Positions 1-8,012 of a stretch of DNA of 21,433 nucleotides are shown here, one piece after another. The first letter of the stretch is position 1. Each line of letters begins with the position of its first letter. Made by a program: the position numbers and the translations under genes. The notes under the pieces were generated by a model. That model made no database searches, was not told where the DNA came from, and saw nothing but the letters and a program-made list of their open reading frames with translations. This stretch comes from CCY15215 sp039194995 (lineage in GTDB: Bacteria > Cyanobacteriota > Cyanobacteriia > Cyanobacteriales > Spirulinaceae). The stretch covers positions 1 through 21,433 of the forward strand of contig JBCCVR010000133.1 of NCBI GenBank assembly GCA_039194995.1, in the 5' to 3' direction.

Positions 1-4
1 CGCC

Positions 5-52
5 GGGGAATCAAATTCCCCGTCTCATACGAGAAGTCCTCTGAAGAGGACT
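5..52. repeat. Three consecutive perfect hairpins at window edge
   Basis: Three inverted repeats follow each other almost without spacer: GGGGAAT/ATTCCCC (5-11 with 15-21, 3-nt loop), TCTC/GAGA (23-26 with 31-34, 4-nt loop) and AGTCCTCT/AGAGGACT (35-42 with 45-52, 2-nt loop). The run is seen directly. Chained hairpins of this type occur at the right end of IS200/IS605-type elements, where they overlap the tail of the guide RNA of TnpB, but no tnpB is visible because the window starts here. It could also be the 3' end of another structured RNA or a terminator region of an upstream gene. There is no U-run directly after the last stem, so a simple terminator is less likely. Confidence 0.5.
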
Positions 53-134
53 CGGCAATGCAAAAATGTTCAAATCATACAATTATACTTTGAATATCCC
101 GGGCGATCGCAAAACCCGACCCAAATTGCCTCTT

Positions 135-169
135 TTTTGAATTAATAATTTTGAATTTTGAATTGATAA
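135..169. repeat. Heptamer tandem repeat (STRR), five degenerate copies
   Basis: Units of 7 bp: TTTTGAA, TTAATAA, TTTTGAA, TTTTGAA, TTGATAA. The array ends 5 nt before the ATG chosen for the TPR gene, so it forms the 5' untranslated region and supplies the A/G-rich AAAGG that must act as ribosome site. Short tandem heptamers are a known repeat class in cyanobacterial genomes. Confidence 0.7.
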
Positions 170-174
170 AGGTT

Positions 175-1521
175 ATGGCAAAGAAGCCAAAAGGATTCGG
201 CAAAAAAAAGAAAATACCAACAAGAGAGACACGCGAGTTTATAATTGCGTTTAAGGCGCGAACTGTTGAGCATGGGCAAGATTCAGAAAAGGTTTATGAA
301 TTGGTTGAGGCTAAGTTAGATGAATCATCATTAGAGGCTTTCCCTTTAGTGTTTAATCAATTGATAGCTAATCAAACATCCCAAGAACGGAAAAGTATTG
401 CAGGACTGTTTAATTTTCTTGGTAGTTTGCTCGCACAATTTCCTCGGGGAGATTGCCAACTCAATCTAGAGATAAGTATTACAGTTTTCCAGCTTGCTCT
501 AAAAGTTTTCATTCGTGAGGTATTCCCTCAAGATTGGGCAAGTATCCAAAATAACCTTGCCAATGCCTACTTATACCGCATCAGAGGAGAAAGAGCCGAG
601 AACTTGGAAAAAGCGATCGCCGGCTATGAGTTAGCTTTGCAGGTTTATACTCCCTCTGCATTCCCTCAAGATTGGGCAATGACCCAAAACAACCTCGCCA
701 ATGCCTACTTATACCGCATCAGAGGAGAAAGAGCAGAGAACTTGGAAACGGCGATCGCCGGCTATGAGTTAGCTTTGCAGGTCTATACTCGCTCTGCATT
801 CCCTCAAGATTGGGCAATGACCCAAGGGAATCTCGCCTCAGTACAATTAGAGCAATTTGAACTCACCCAAGAACTCAAATATTTCGATGAAGCGATCTCA
901 GCCTTGCAAGCATCTCTAGATGTGGCTATTCCGAAAACTGATAGTTATATCTATATCAATTACATTTTGGGTCGTGCTTTAGACCATCGTTACAACCTCG
1001 ATCGACAACCCGAAGACCTCGAGCAAGCGATTCTTTCCTATCACCTTGCTGCTGAAAATACCCCTTGGGAATCCGCTCGAGCCGACTATCTCGAAAAAGC
1101 AGGAGATAGCCAATATGAATTAGGCGTAGCACTCACCCAATCCGGTCAATGGTATAAAGGTTTAGCTACCCTAGAAGCCAGCTTAAAAACCTATCGCCAA
1201 GTTGACAACCGACTGGCTCGAGGAGATGCCCTTCAGCAGATGGCACGGACTCACTACCTCATGAGCAACTTCGATCAAGCGAAGATGTACTTCCGCGACG
1301 CTCTGCGGCTCTACCTTGCCGAAAAAAACACTATTGGCGAGGCGCACTGTCGGGCGGGTTTGGGACGATTGTTCCTGCGACTGAACTATGTTGAGGATGC
1401 CCTACAAGAATTAGAGCAAGCCTGCGAACTTTATCACCAACTCGAAGACGAAACTCGCCTCAAAGAAATTCAAAACGTTTACCAACTCGCCCGAAAAGTC
1501 AAGGAGAAACAACCCTTATGA
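175..1521 (+). CDS. TPR-repeat protein, likely partner of downstream ATPase
   Basis: A 448-residue soluble protein with no signal peptide or membrane segment. The N-terminus is strongly basic (MAKKPKGFGKKKK), then tetratricopeptide-type helices fill most of the chain. The clearest repeats are two 46-residue units (FPQDWA..QNNLANAYLYRIRGERAENLE..IAGYELALQVYT) at about residues 117-208, with a third partial unit after them; these are of the kind found in cyanobacterial TPR proteins that accompany CHAT or NTPase modules. The C-terminal third (about 300-440) contains more divergent TPRs. ATG at 175 is chosen over an upstream in-frame TTG because AAAGG precedes it and MAKKPKGFG is a plausible natural start. 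The stop overlaps the start of the next gene (ATGA), so the two are probably translated together. TPRs bind proteins; the partner is most simply the ATPase. No enzymatic domain is seen and the function is unknown. Confidence 0.8.
   Translation: MAKKPKGFGKKKKIPTRETREFIIAFKARTVEHGQDSEKVYELVEAKLDESSLEAFPLVFNQLIANQTSQERKSIAGLFNFLGSLLAQFPRGDCQLNLEISITVFQLALKVFIREVFPQDWASIQNNLANAYLYRIRGERAENLEKAIAGYELALQVYTPSAFPQDWAMTQNNLANAYLYRIRGERAENLETAIAGYELALQVYTRSAFPQDWAMTQGNLASVQLEQFELTQELKYFDEAISALQASLDVAIPKTDSYIYINYILGRALDHRYNLDRQPEDLEQAILSYHLAAENTPWESARADYLEKAGDSQYELGVALTQSGQWYKGLATLEASLKTYRQVDNRLARGDALQQMARTHYLMSNFDQAKMYFRDALRLYLAEKNTIGEAHCRAGLGRLFLRLNYVEDALQELEQACELYHQLEDETRLKEIQNVYQLARKVKEKQPL
523..834 (+). 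repeat. 138-bp in-frame tandem duplication in TPR gene
   Basis: Two adjacent 138-bp units (523-660, 661-798) differ at only about a dozen positions, and a third truncated copy starts at 799. The unit is 46 codons, so copy-number change keeps the frame. The near identity points to recent duplication or gene conversion. Confidence 0.85.
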
Positions 1522-2780
1522 GCGACTTTGACGAACTCTTCCGAGACAGCGAAGAGATTTACGAAAAATGGAATCTCACCGAAATCCCTTTCTCGGAAAG
1601 TGCCGAAAAAATGACGCGACTCGGGGAAGTTTTCACGGGACGGCGACAAGAACTCGGGCAAACCATCAACCTTCTCCGCAGCCGCGACGCTAAATCAATC
1701 CTTGTTTATGGCTGGATCGGTATCGGCAAAACCGCCTTTATTCAAGAGATCCTGTCAGGATTGCGGCGCAATATGAAAAATATTCTCACCGCCTCCATTA
1801 AACTCGAACCGAATACCGACCTCGCAACCGCTGCCCTCATTGCCCTCGCCCGAGAAATGCCCGAGGACGACTGGGCGCAATTTCAACTCAATCGCATGGG
1901 TTTGCGCCCCGATCGCAACCTCTACGATCGCAAAAAAACAGCAGGAGGCAAACTCGTCTTTGAAGGCAAAGTCGAAGAAACCGCGATCGCCCCAGAAGCC
2001 CCGCAATTTCCCAGCCTCAGTTTTGAAGACTTGCTCGATCGCGCCCTGAAGACCCGCGATCGCGTTGTCATTGCGATCGATGACCTCGACAAACAAGAAC
2101 CCGCACAAGCGAGAAAACTCCTTCTCGATGCCCAAGGATTACTCAAGGGACGGGCGTGGTTTTTGCTTACCGGGCATCCTTCTGGTATCACTCGGGATTA
2201 TTTGATTAGCGATCGCGGTCTCTTCGATCTGCCCCTCAAACTTGAACCCCTCGACGAAGAGACCAGTTACAAAATGCTCGTCAAATATTTAAACACCGCT
2301 CGCCGTCGCCCCGTCGATCCCGAAAACCCTGACGATCTCAACGTCGTCCACCCCTTTACCCTCAAAACCGCCCGGGAATTGTGCCAGATCGCCCACGGAG
2401 TCCCGCGCTGGCTCAACCGCATGGGCAACTATATCTTACTTAAAGCCGCCGAACTGGGAGAACCCAAAATTAACGATGAAGTCTTCCAAATCGGACTCGA
2501 ATACGCCCGCGAACAATTGCGAGGACAACCCGGACTCACGCCTCAAGATTATTACGTATTAGATATGGTCTTAGAAAAAGGCATTCTCTCCGATGCCAGC
2601 GTTACCCTCGAAGAATTAGAACGAGTCAAAGCCGAAACCTTCAGCGAAATCCTACCTATTTTGGATAAACTCGTAGAATACGATCTATTGCAAAGAATGC
2701 CCACAGAACGAGCCATGGAATACGCCCCCATGCCCCTCTTAGAACAAGCCAGAGACCCAGAAGACCTCGAAAACGAATAG
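1518..2780 (+). CDS. AAA/ORC-like P-loop ATPase, coupled to TPR gene
   Basis: A 420-residue soluble NTPase. An FTGRRQEL motif at about residues 39-46 is the GRxxEL entry typical of ORC/Cdc6- and STAND-like AAA ATPases. Walker A is GWIGIGKT (65-72) and Walker B is VVIAIDDLD (183-191), whose two aspartates coordinate Mg2+ and water. A sensor-like strand (WFLLTGHPSG) lies near residue 214, and a helical lid plus winged-helix-like end near 270-400. ATG at 1518 overlaps the TPR stop by 4 nt, and AAGGAG at 1501-1506 lies inside the TPR gene. The arrangement suggests an ATP-dependent switch that works with the TPR protein. No DNA-binding or effector domain is recognised. A role in signalling or defence is possible but not shown. 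Confidence 0.8.
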   Translation: MSDFDELFRDSEEIYEKWNLTEIPFSESAEKMTRLGEVFTGRRQELGQTINLLRSRDAKSILVYGWIGIGKTAFIQEILSGLRRNMKNILTASIKLEPNTDLATAALIALAREMPEDDWAQFQLNRMGLRPDRNLYDRKKTAGGKLVFEGKVEETAIAPEAPQFPSLSFEDLLDRALKTRDRVVIAIDDLDKQEPAQARKLLLDAQGLLKGRAWFLLTGHPSGITRDYLISDRGLFDLPLKLEPLDEETSYKMLVKYLNTARRRPVDPENPDDLNVVHPFTLKTARELCQIAHGVPRWLNRMGNYILLKAAELGEPKINDEVFQIGLEYAREQLRGQPGLTPQDYYVLDMVLEKGILSDASVTLEELERVKAETFSEILPILDKLVEYDLLQRMPTERAMEYAPMPLLEQARDPEDLENE

Positions 2781-2837
2781 AATCGCAAACTCTTCTTCCT
2801 CTCCGCGCTCTCTGCGTCTGGTGTGGTTCATATTCTC
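2781..2837. other. Short convergent intergenic region with C/T-rich repeat
   Basis: This 57-bp gap between convergent genes contains a C/T-rich stretch built on CTCTCCGCGCTCTCTGCG and ending in GTGGTTCAT. Similar CTCTGCG...GTGGTTCA strings recur in cyanobacterial intergenic DNA. No clear hairpin terminator is visible. Confidence 0.35.
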
Positions 2838-3788
2838 TTATAAAAACTCAAGAAACTGAGAAACAAACCAAGCATAGAAAATAATAAATAACCAGCCCTC
2901 CCATTGCGTCACCTTCTTATCCTGAGTGACAAAAAACAATAATAAAGACGCGCAAACCATCACCGGAATTCCCAACTGAATCACCTCCGTCGGCATCGTA
3001 AACTGACCGAATAATCTCGGAATTCCCATCACCAAAAAAGAATTAAAAATATTCGATCCCAAAACATTCCCCACCGCCATTTCCGGTTTTCCTTTCCTCG
3101 CCGCACTAATCGTCACTAATAATTCCGGTAGCGAAGTCCCGATCGCAACGGCACTAATCGCAATCACATCCTTCCCAATCCCCACAATGCTAGAAATACT
3201 GCTAATCGATTGAATCGTATACGTTGCCCCAAAAAAGATAAAAACAGAACTCACGACTAAGATCGCAATATCCTGAACCAGAGAATCTTTCTCAATCTCT
3301 TCGATCTCTTCCTCTTCCACATTGGCTTCCTTACCATTATCGATCGCGTAAAAAATGTAGAAAATATAGCCGACAATCAGTAAAATTCCCTCATAGAGAG
3401 AGAACTTCAAATCCCAAACAATCAGACTAAGCAGAAATGACGAGCCGATAAATAAAGGCAGATCGACACTGACCAGATCGTAATTAATTAACAAACTTTG
3501 GGTACTGATAATCGACGCTACGCCAACAATCAAAAAAATGTTCGCAACATTGGAACCGATGACATTCCCGATAACAATCTCCGAAGAATTTTGACTCACC
3601 GCCACCAGAGAAGAAACTAACTCCGGAATCGAAGTCCCGATCGCCACAATCGTCACCCCAATAATAAAAGGAGGCAAACCCGCAATTAATCCGACTTTTT
3701 CCGCAGCATCGGTAAAAAAATCCGAAGCCTTAATCAAAACAGCCAAACTAACTACAAAAATCAGAATCGAAATTGCTAAGCCGTCCAT
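2838..3788 (-). CDS. Calcium/sodium antiporter (CaCA superfamily, YrbG/CaxA-like)
   Basis: A 316-residue inner-membrane protein with about ten hydrophobic helices. It shows the inverted pair of alpha-repeats that form the ion site: GTSIPEL (51-57) plus GNVIGSN (74-80), and GTSLPEL (217-223) plus GNVLGSN (240-246). The acidic residues in these motifs bind Ca2+/Na+. A charged loop very rich in glutamate (about 155-168) separates the halves. Full family length. By family knowledge it exports Ca2+ in exchange for Na+ or H+. The ATG is directly preceded by a heptamer repeat array and has no Shine-Dalgarno sequence. It appears to be transcribed alone. Confidence 0.92.
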   Translation of the reverse strand: MDGLAISILIFVVSLAVLIKASDFFTDAAEKVGLIAGLPPFIIGVTIVAIGTSIPELVSSLVAVSQNSSEIVIGNVIGSNVANIFLIVGVASIISTQSLLINYDLVSVDLPLFIGSSFLLSLIVWDLKFSLYEGILLIVGYIFYIFYAIDNGKEANVEEEEIEEIEKDSLVQDIAILVVSSVFIFFGATYTIQSISSISSIVGIGKDVIAISAVAIGTSLPELLVTISAARKGKPEMAVGNVLGSNIFNSFLVMGIPRLFGQFTMPTEVIQLGIPVMVCASLLLFFVTQDKKVTQWEGWLFIIFYAWFVSQFLEFL

Positions 3789-3822
3789 TGTTGTTTGTTG
3801 TTTGTTATTTGTTATTTGTTGT
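3788..3822. repeat. Heptamer tandem repeat (STRR), five copies TTGTTRT
   Basis: Copies are TTGTTGT, TTGTTGT, TTGTTAT, TTGTTAT, TTGTTGT. The array touches the start codon of the antiporter gene, read on the minus strand as CAACAATG, and so occupies the whole ribosome-binding region. Confidence 0.85.
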
Positions 3823-3943
3823 TAGTTTTTGGTTTCTTCCCTCTTACTCTCCCCTTCTTGGGCTACCCATTAGGCAAAAGTAGGTAAAAGGGAGATAGAG
3901 AGTATGATAGTCAGTATAGAGTAAAGAAAAACCGAATGACTTA

Positions 3944-4060
3944 TACCAAATCCGCATTGTTGAGGAGGTATTCCTGTTTTTCTGTAGCGGCGTTGCATGC
4001 AATGCCGCTACAAGGTTATAGGCGATCCGTAATTATAGTCTGTGGTAACTGGATTTGGTA
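3944..4060. mobile_element. 117-bp MITE with 10-bp inverted ends and TTA duplication
   Basis: TACCAAATCC at 3944-3953 is the reverse complement of 4051-4060, and TTA flanks both sides (3941-3943, 4061-4063), consistent with a 3-bp target duplication. There is no coding capacity. Inside is a 30-nt palindrome. Elements beginning TACCAAATC are common in cyanobacterial intergenic DNA. It lies within the IS4 remnant. Confidence 0.75.
3983..4012. repeat. 30-nt palindrome inside MITE
   Basis: TGTAGCGGC ... GCCGCTACA arms enclose the self-complementary TTGCATGCAA, with one G/T imperfection. It resembles the widespread cyanobacterial palindromes of the form TGTAGAGACG-TTGCATGCAA-CGTCTCTACA. Confidence 0.8.
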
Positions 4061-4391
4061 TTACCTCGCTCGTTTGACACCCGATGCCTCTTGCGAACTC
4101 TTTTTTCTTCCCCGTGAGTGGCGTTTACTCTGCCATCGTTTTTCACCCAAGAGTTGCTCTCGAAAGCCCCCCACTCTCTAGCAAATGCTACTTTGGATTG
4201 CTCCCTTGGGAGGCTTTTTGGCTCGTCAGGGTGATGGTGAGTCTGGGGTTGAGGTTCTCTGGCGAGGCTTGACGGTTTTTGCTCATCTTTTCGAGGGAGC
4301 GCAACTGGTTTCTCTATCCCAGTCCTAGCTTCCTTTCCACGGACTTTTGCCTAATGGGTAGCTTATTAAGGGAGGCTGGGAGGTGGGTTGT

Positions 4392-5891
4392 TCATTGAAG
4401 TGGGTTTTTTGCGGGACTGGAGAGGGGTTGGACGGGGACGATCGCGATATAAGGAGAGAGTAATGCTTCATCAACCCAACCGGAATAATAGCGTACCTCA
4501 GTTTTTCCGGTTGTTAATGCTAACAAATCCAGATCGCCGCGCATGGTGACAACATCAGGGGTTGTGTTGGGATTAAACGCTTTTTGTCCAATACCGGTGG
4601 GACCGCCGCCCACGAGATTGAGCGAAACGCCATCAAACCCACGTTGGAAGCGCTTTCCTCGCCAATACCATTCCGCTCCCGGCCAGTTCAAAGGCGCAAA
4701 ATAGGCTTGTTGTTTGATTCCCCATTGAGACCAAGTGGTTTTTCCTCTGGCGATCGCCGTGCTGAATCCTTCGGGATAGACAATCTCATAGCGTCCGGGT
4801 GCATTATCTTCATAGGCGAGGGGCGATCGCCATAGTACCTCAACTCGTTCGGCTTCGAGGGTTAGGGCGGGTTTTTGGGCCGCCAAGCGATCGTAGAGGG
4901 TTACGCCGCCACTGGCTAAATCGGCGATCGCGGTAACACGCCAACATTGCCATTGTTCCGATCGCGCGGCTTCCCCTCCTGCGATGCGGCAAATCCCATT
5001 TCCGGTTCCCACCCATAAATCCGTCCCGTCAACCTGCAATTGTGTCGGAATTACGCCAATGAGAGGACTATTGCGGACGTGATAAGTGGCGATCGCCTTG
5101 GTATCGAGATCGTAAGACACCAAACCCATGCCGGGGAGATAGGGATTCCCTTCCCCCGATGTCTGCGTTGTCAGCCAAATTTTGGCGTTTGCCGATCCCT
5201 CCGCGATCGCAATATCTGTAACGATCTGTCCTCGAATTTCCTCGGGTTGCTCGAGTTGGACTCCTTGGGTTTGGGGATCGTAAATCGCGAGGGTGGCAAT
5301 TCCTGTAAATCCTTCTCCACTGGGCGCAGACACTGCTACGAACAAGCGATCGCCATAAGGCAGGGCGCGAACGAACTCCGGATAGGCCAGATCGTTCCCT
5401 AACTGAGCTTGGCGAATGTCTTGGAGGGTATACAATTCGATGACCGTGGGTTCGGTTGCGCCGGGGGGAACTAACTCGAGTACGGCTCTTTGCGATCGCC
5501 GTCCGGAGGTAAAATCCGGGTCTAATACGGCTCGATACTGATAAGTTTGACCCTGTAAGGTGACGGTTTGATAGGAAACTTCTCCTTCGAACAGCAGATC
5601 CCCCGGATCGAACGTGCCTGCGTCCGTCGTCCAAGTTTCATTTTCCCGACAGAAAATAAAATCGTAGTTTAAACTCTGAAAGCGCAGAAAACTTTCGTTG
5701 GCTTCAATATTTCTGATTTGGAAATCAAAAATATTTAACACATCTCGTTGGGAAGTTGGGGGCAAAGCGGGAGGAGACGCAGGAGGAGTCGGACAAGTTA
5801 AGCGATCGCTTTTAGAAAGATTCTCAGGAACGTTCCCATCGCAGGCACTCAACACGCCAATAAAGAAGAACAGCGCAATTGTTCGTTTCAT
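4392..5891 (-). CDS. Secreted lipoprotein of unknown function coupled to nblS
   Basis: A 499-residue protein with a lipoprotein signal: basic MKR, a hydrophobic core, and lipobox LSAC with the lipid-bearing cysteine at residue 17. A proline-rich linker follows. The mature part is beta-rich, with repeated short strands such as LFVAVSAPSGEGFTGIATLAIYDP, AKIWLTT and DLWVGTGNGICRI, which suggests a beta-propeller-like fold; this is inference. No catalytic motif is recognised. Its ATG (5891-5889) overlaps the TGA of nblS (5890-5888) as ATGA, so it is the promoter-distal gene of an nblS unit and probably translationally coupled. Expected location is periplasmic, anchored to a membrane. It could be a co-regulated partner of the kinase; I do not recognise a named family. 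Confidence 0.8.
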   Translation of the reverse strand: MKRTIALFFFIGVLSACDGNVPENLSKSDRLTCPTPPASPPALPPTSQRDVLNIFDFQIRNIEANESFLRFQSLNYDFIFCRENETWTTDAGTFDPGDLLFEGEVSYQTVTLQGQTYQYRAVLDPDFTSGRRSQRAVLELVPPGATEPTVIELYTLQDIRQAQLGNDLAYPEFVRALPYGDRLFVAVSAPSGEGFTGIATLAIYDPQTQGVQLEQPEEIRGQIVTDIAIAEGSANAKIWLTTQTSGEGNPYLPGMGLVSYDLDTKAIATYHVRNSPLIGVIPTQLQVDGTDLWVGTGNGICRIAGGEAARSEQWQCWRVTAIADLASGGVTLYDRLAAQKPALTLEAERVEVLWRSPLAYEDNAPGRYEIVYPEGFSTAIARGKTTWSQWGIKQQAYFAPLNWPGAEWYWRGKRFQRGFDGVSLNLVGGGPTGIGQKAFNPNTTPDVVTMRGDLDLLALTTGKTEVRYYSGWVDEALLSPYIAIVPVQPLSSPAKNPLQ

Positions 5892-7921
5892 GCAGTTATA
5901 TTGGATTGAACGGTTTCAGGGGATGAGGGGGAAGGCTGGCTCGAAGATTCGCGAGAGCTGAAAATTTCCAGATCGAACCAAAATGTACTACCCGTTCCCA
6001 CTTCGCTGGCGACGCGAATGCGAGAACGATGCCGCTCGACAATATTGCGGACAATCGACAGTCCCAACCCCGTTCCTTCGAGGGTGTGAACTCGATTTTC
6101 CACGCGAAAGAAGCGATCGAAAATGGCATCGAGATCTTCGAAATCGATTCCCGTTCCCGTATCGGACACTTCAATACGAACTTTGCGAAGGCGATCGCCC
6201 TCTTCTGTGAGGGGATCGAAGTCGATCTGATAGGTGCGAACGATAATGCGTCCGCCAGATTTGGTAAATTTCAAGGCATTGCCGACGAGATTGGCAAAGA
6301 CTTGCAAGAGTAAATCGTAATGTCCTAAAACGGGCGGTAAATTGGCTTCAATCTCACAGCCGATCTCGATGTTTTTATCTTTCGCATTGAGTTGGTGGCT
6401 GCGGAGGGTTTGTTCGATGGGGCGCTCGATTTCCACCGCATCTAGGTGATAGGCTTTTGAGGATTCCAAGCGCGAGAGATCGAGAACGTCATTGACCAGA
6501 CGGGTGAGGCGATCGGTTTCATGATTGGCGGTATGGAGAAATTCTTGCCGTTCCTCTTCGGAAAGCTCTTCTCCGTATTCGTAAAGGGTTTCAATGAAAG
6601 ACTTGATATTAAAAAGCGGCGTTCTCAGTTCGTGGGAAATATTGCTGATAAATTGACTTTTGGCTTCATTAAGTTCTGCTTCGCGGGTGATATCTTGTAC
6701 TGTCATGGCAATGCCTTTGACATTTTCGCGATCGCGATCGAAGACTTGGGTTAAGAGAATGCGAATCGTGCGTTCGGCGGGTTCGGAAAGGGTGACGCGA
6801 AATTCGTCTTTTGCTTTTTCCCGTTGCAATGAATCCCAAGGGCGATCGCTATGTTCGGGTTGATTTTCAGCAAGATCGCCAAGATCCTCGCGATCGCTAG
6901 AATTATGCTGCAACGGTCGCGTCAATTGAGCGCTCACCGAGAGGGGTAGTTCTTGTAAGATATTTTTGCCAATCGTATCTTTGCCTTCCCAGCCAAAGAT
7001 GCGCCTTGCCGTGGGATTGACCAAAATAATTTCTGCCTCGTTATTGAGGAGAACGGCACCATCGGCAATGGTGGAAACCAGAGTTTCTAATTTGGCTTTT
7101 TCTGCGGTTAACTCTTCAATATTTTGTTCTTCGTAGCGCTCCAAACGTTCTGCCATTTCATTGAAACTAAAAATTAATTCTCCCAGTTCTCCTTCTAGAG
7201 GCAGATCGATGCGTTGTCGGAAATTTCCGGCGGCAATGTTTTTGACCCCCATCAGCAATTCTTTAATGGGTTTGGTAATGGTGAGGGCATTAAACACCAC
7301 CCCCAAGAGAACCATAGCCCAAATTGAAATAAAGACCGCGATCGTCACGTCTCGCGTTAAATGGGAGGAGGCAACAACTGTGGGATTGGGATTGATTCCT
7401 ACTGCTAGAACCCCAAGATAGCGCCCGTCGTAGTTGAGCGGAACAAAAACATCCGTCACTTCCCCCCGTGGGGTTTTATGTTGGCGAACCATGGGCAGTT
7501 GCGCATCTCGGGCGTAGTCATCGGGGAGTTCGATCCGGCGCTTAATCGTTAAAGAATTCTGGACTTCTGCCACGCTGTAAGGAATCCCGAAAAATATTTC
7601 GCCACTGGCATCGGCATAGAGGAGATAGCGGACGCTCGATGTCCCGCCATAAAAACGACCAGAAAAACGCGCGACTTCGGTGAGTTCGTCTTCGGCAATC
7701 AAGGGCGCAACATTATTGGCAAGTAAAAGCCCTAAATCTCGTCCGAAGCGGGTGTCGCTCATGCTGGCATCTTGTTGAATCGTATTCACCGCCCAAAACG
7801 TTAGACCGCTCATTAATAAAGAGACGGCGAGGGTTGCCCCTGCCATTAATCGCGTTTGCAGGGTGAATTCCGACCACCAACGGCGGATAATTTCTCGAAG
7901 TTGATTGAGGAGTGCCAGCAA
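5888..7921 (-). CDS. nblS: Sensor histidine kinase NblS (Hik33/DspA)
   Basis: A 677-residue membrane kinase. Order: short N-terminal tail, TM1 (about 26-48), periplasmic sensor region (about 49-190), TM2 (about 191-213), HAMP (about 214-262), PAS (about 275-410), HisKA with FISNISHELRTPL and phospho-acceptor His430, then HATPase with N box NLVGNALKF, G1 DTGTG (587-591) and G2 GTGLGLS (616-622). The segment FTLQTRLM...TFWAVNTIQQDA is characteristic of NblS orthologues, which control responses to high light, cold and nutrient stress, including phycobilisome degradation. The start is TTG at 7921: an in-frame TAA lies about 30 bp upstream, no ATG lies between, and the next Met (residue 26) would remove conserved sequence. 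The insert at about 338-370 is hydrophilic and acidic. It lies 91 bp downstream of purD on the same strand, a gene pair I recall as common in cyanobacteria. Confidence 0.95.
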   Translation of the reverse strand: MLALLNQLREIIRRWWSEFTLQTRLMAGATLAVSLLMSGLTFWAVNTIQQDASMSDTRFGRDLGLLLANNVAPLIAEDELTEVARFSGRFYGGTSSVRYLLYADASGEIFFGIPYSVAEVQNSLTIKRRIELPDDYARDAQLPMVRQHKTPRGEVTDVFVPLNYDGRYLGVLAVGINPNPTVVASSHLTRDVTIAVFISIWAMVLLGVVFNALTITKPIKELLMGVKNIAAGNFRQRIDLPLEGELGELIFSFNEMAERLERYEEQNIEELTAEKAKLETLVSTIADGAVLLNNEAEIILVNPTARRIFGWEGKDTIGKNILQELPLSVSAQLTRPLQHNSSDREDLGDLAENQPEHSDRPWDSLQREKAKDEFRVTLSEPAERTIRILLTQVFDRDRENVKGIAMTVQDITREAELNEAKSQFISNISHELRTPLFNIKSFIETLYEYGEELSEEERQEFLHTANHETDRLTRLVNDVLDLSRLESSKAYHLDAVEIERPIEQTLRSHQLNAKDKNIEIGCEIEANLPPVLGHYDLLLQVFANLVGNALKFTKSGGRIIVRTYQIDFDPLTEEGDRLRKVRIEVSDTGTGIDFEDLDAIFDRFFRVENRVHTLEGTGLGLSIVRNIVERHRSRIRVASEVGTGSTFWFDLEIFSSRESSSQPSPSSPETVQSNITA

Positions 7922-7972
7922 GGTAATTCCCGTGAAACCATCGTTAGGGTATTATAGGCAATTCCAACTCAT

Positions 7973-8005
7973 CAGTCACCAGTCACCAGTCACCAGTCAC
8001 CAGTT
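7973..8005. repeat. Heptamer tandem repeat (STRR), CAGTCAC x4 plus partial
   Basis: Four perfect CAGTCAC units and a fifth partial copy fill part of the purD-nblS gap, about 50 bp upstream of the nblS start. On the minus strand it would be in the transcript between the two genes. Confidence 0.9.
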
Positions 8006-8012
8006 ATTGGAA

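Larger units (their letters stand above)
3936..4328 (+). pseudogene. C-terminal remnant of IS4-family transposase
   Basis: Reading from 4064, the translation contains PDASCELFFLPREWRLLC, then KPPTL, a TAG stop at 4179-4181, then in the same frame WIAPLGGFLARQGDG and GVEVLWRGL, ending at TAG 4326-4328. EW..L, PPTL, WIA.LGGFL.R..DG and V.WRG form the usual C-terminal signature of IS4-type transposases. If the MITE and one TTA copy are removed, ATG at 3936 leads directly in frame into this segment. The in-frame TAG and missing catalytic domain make it non-functional. Confidence 0.8.
3862..4362 (+). mobile_element. Decayed IS4-family element with 20-bp perfect inverted ends
   Basis: GCTACCCATTAGGCAAAAGT at 3862-3881 is the exact reverse complement of 4343-4362, and weaker similarity continues inward. 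Between the ends lie about 75 bp of 5' sequence, an inserted MITE, and the C-terminal coding part of an IS4-type transposase on the plus strand. Without the MITE the element would be only about 380 bp, so the DDE catalytic core has been lost and any movement would need a transposase elsewhere. No convincing target-site duplication is seen at the flanks. Confidence 0.8.

Noticed and set aside
5068..5634. 188-codon minus-strand ORF inside the lipoprotein gene
   Set aside because: Its arginine/serine-rich translation is a shadow of the high-GC lipoprotein gene in another frame.
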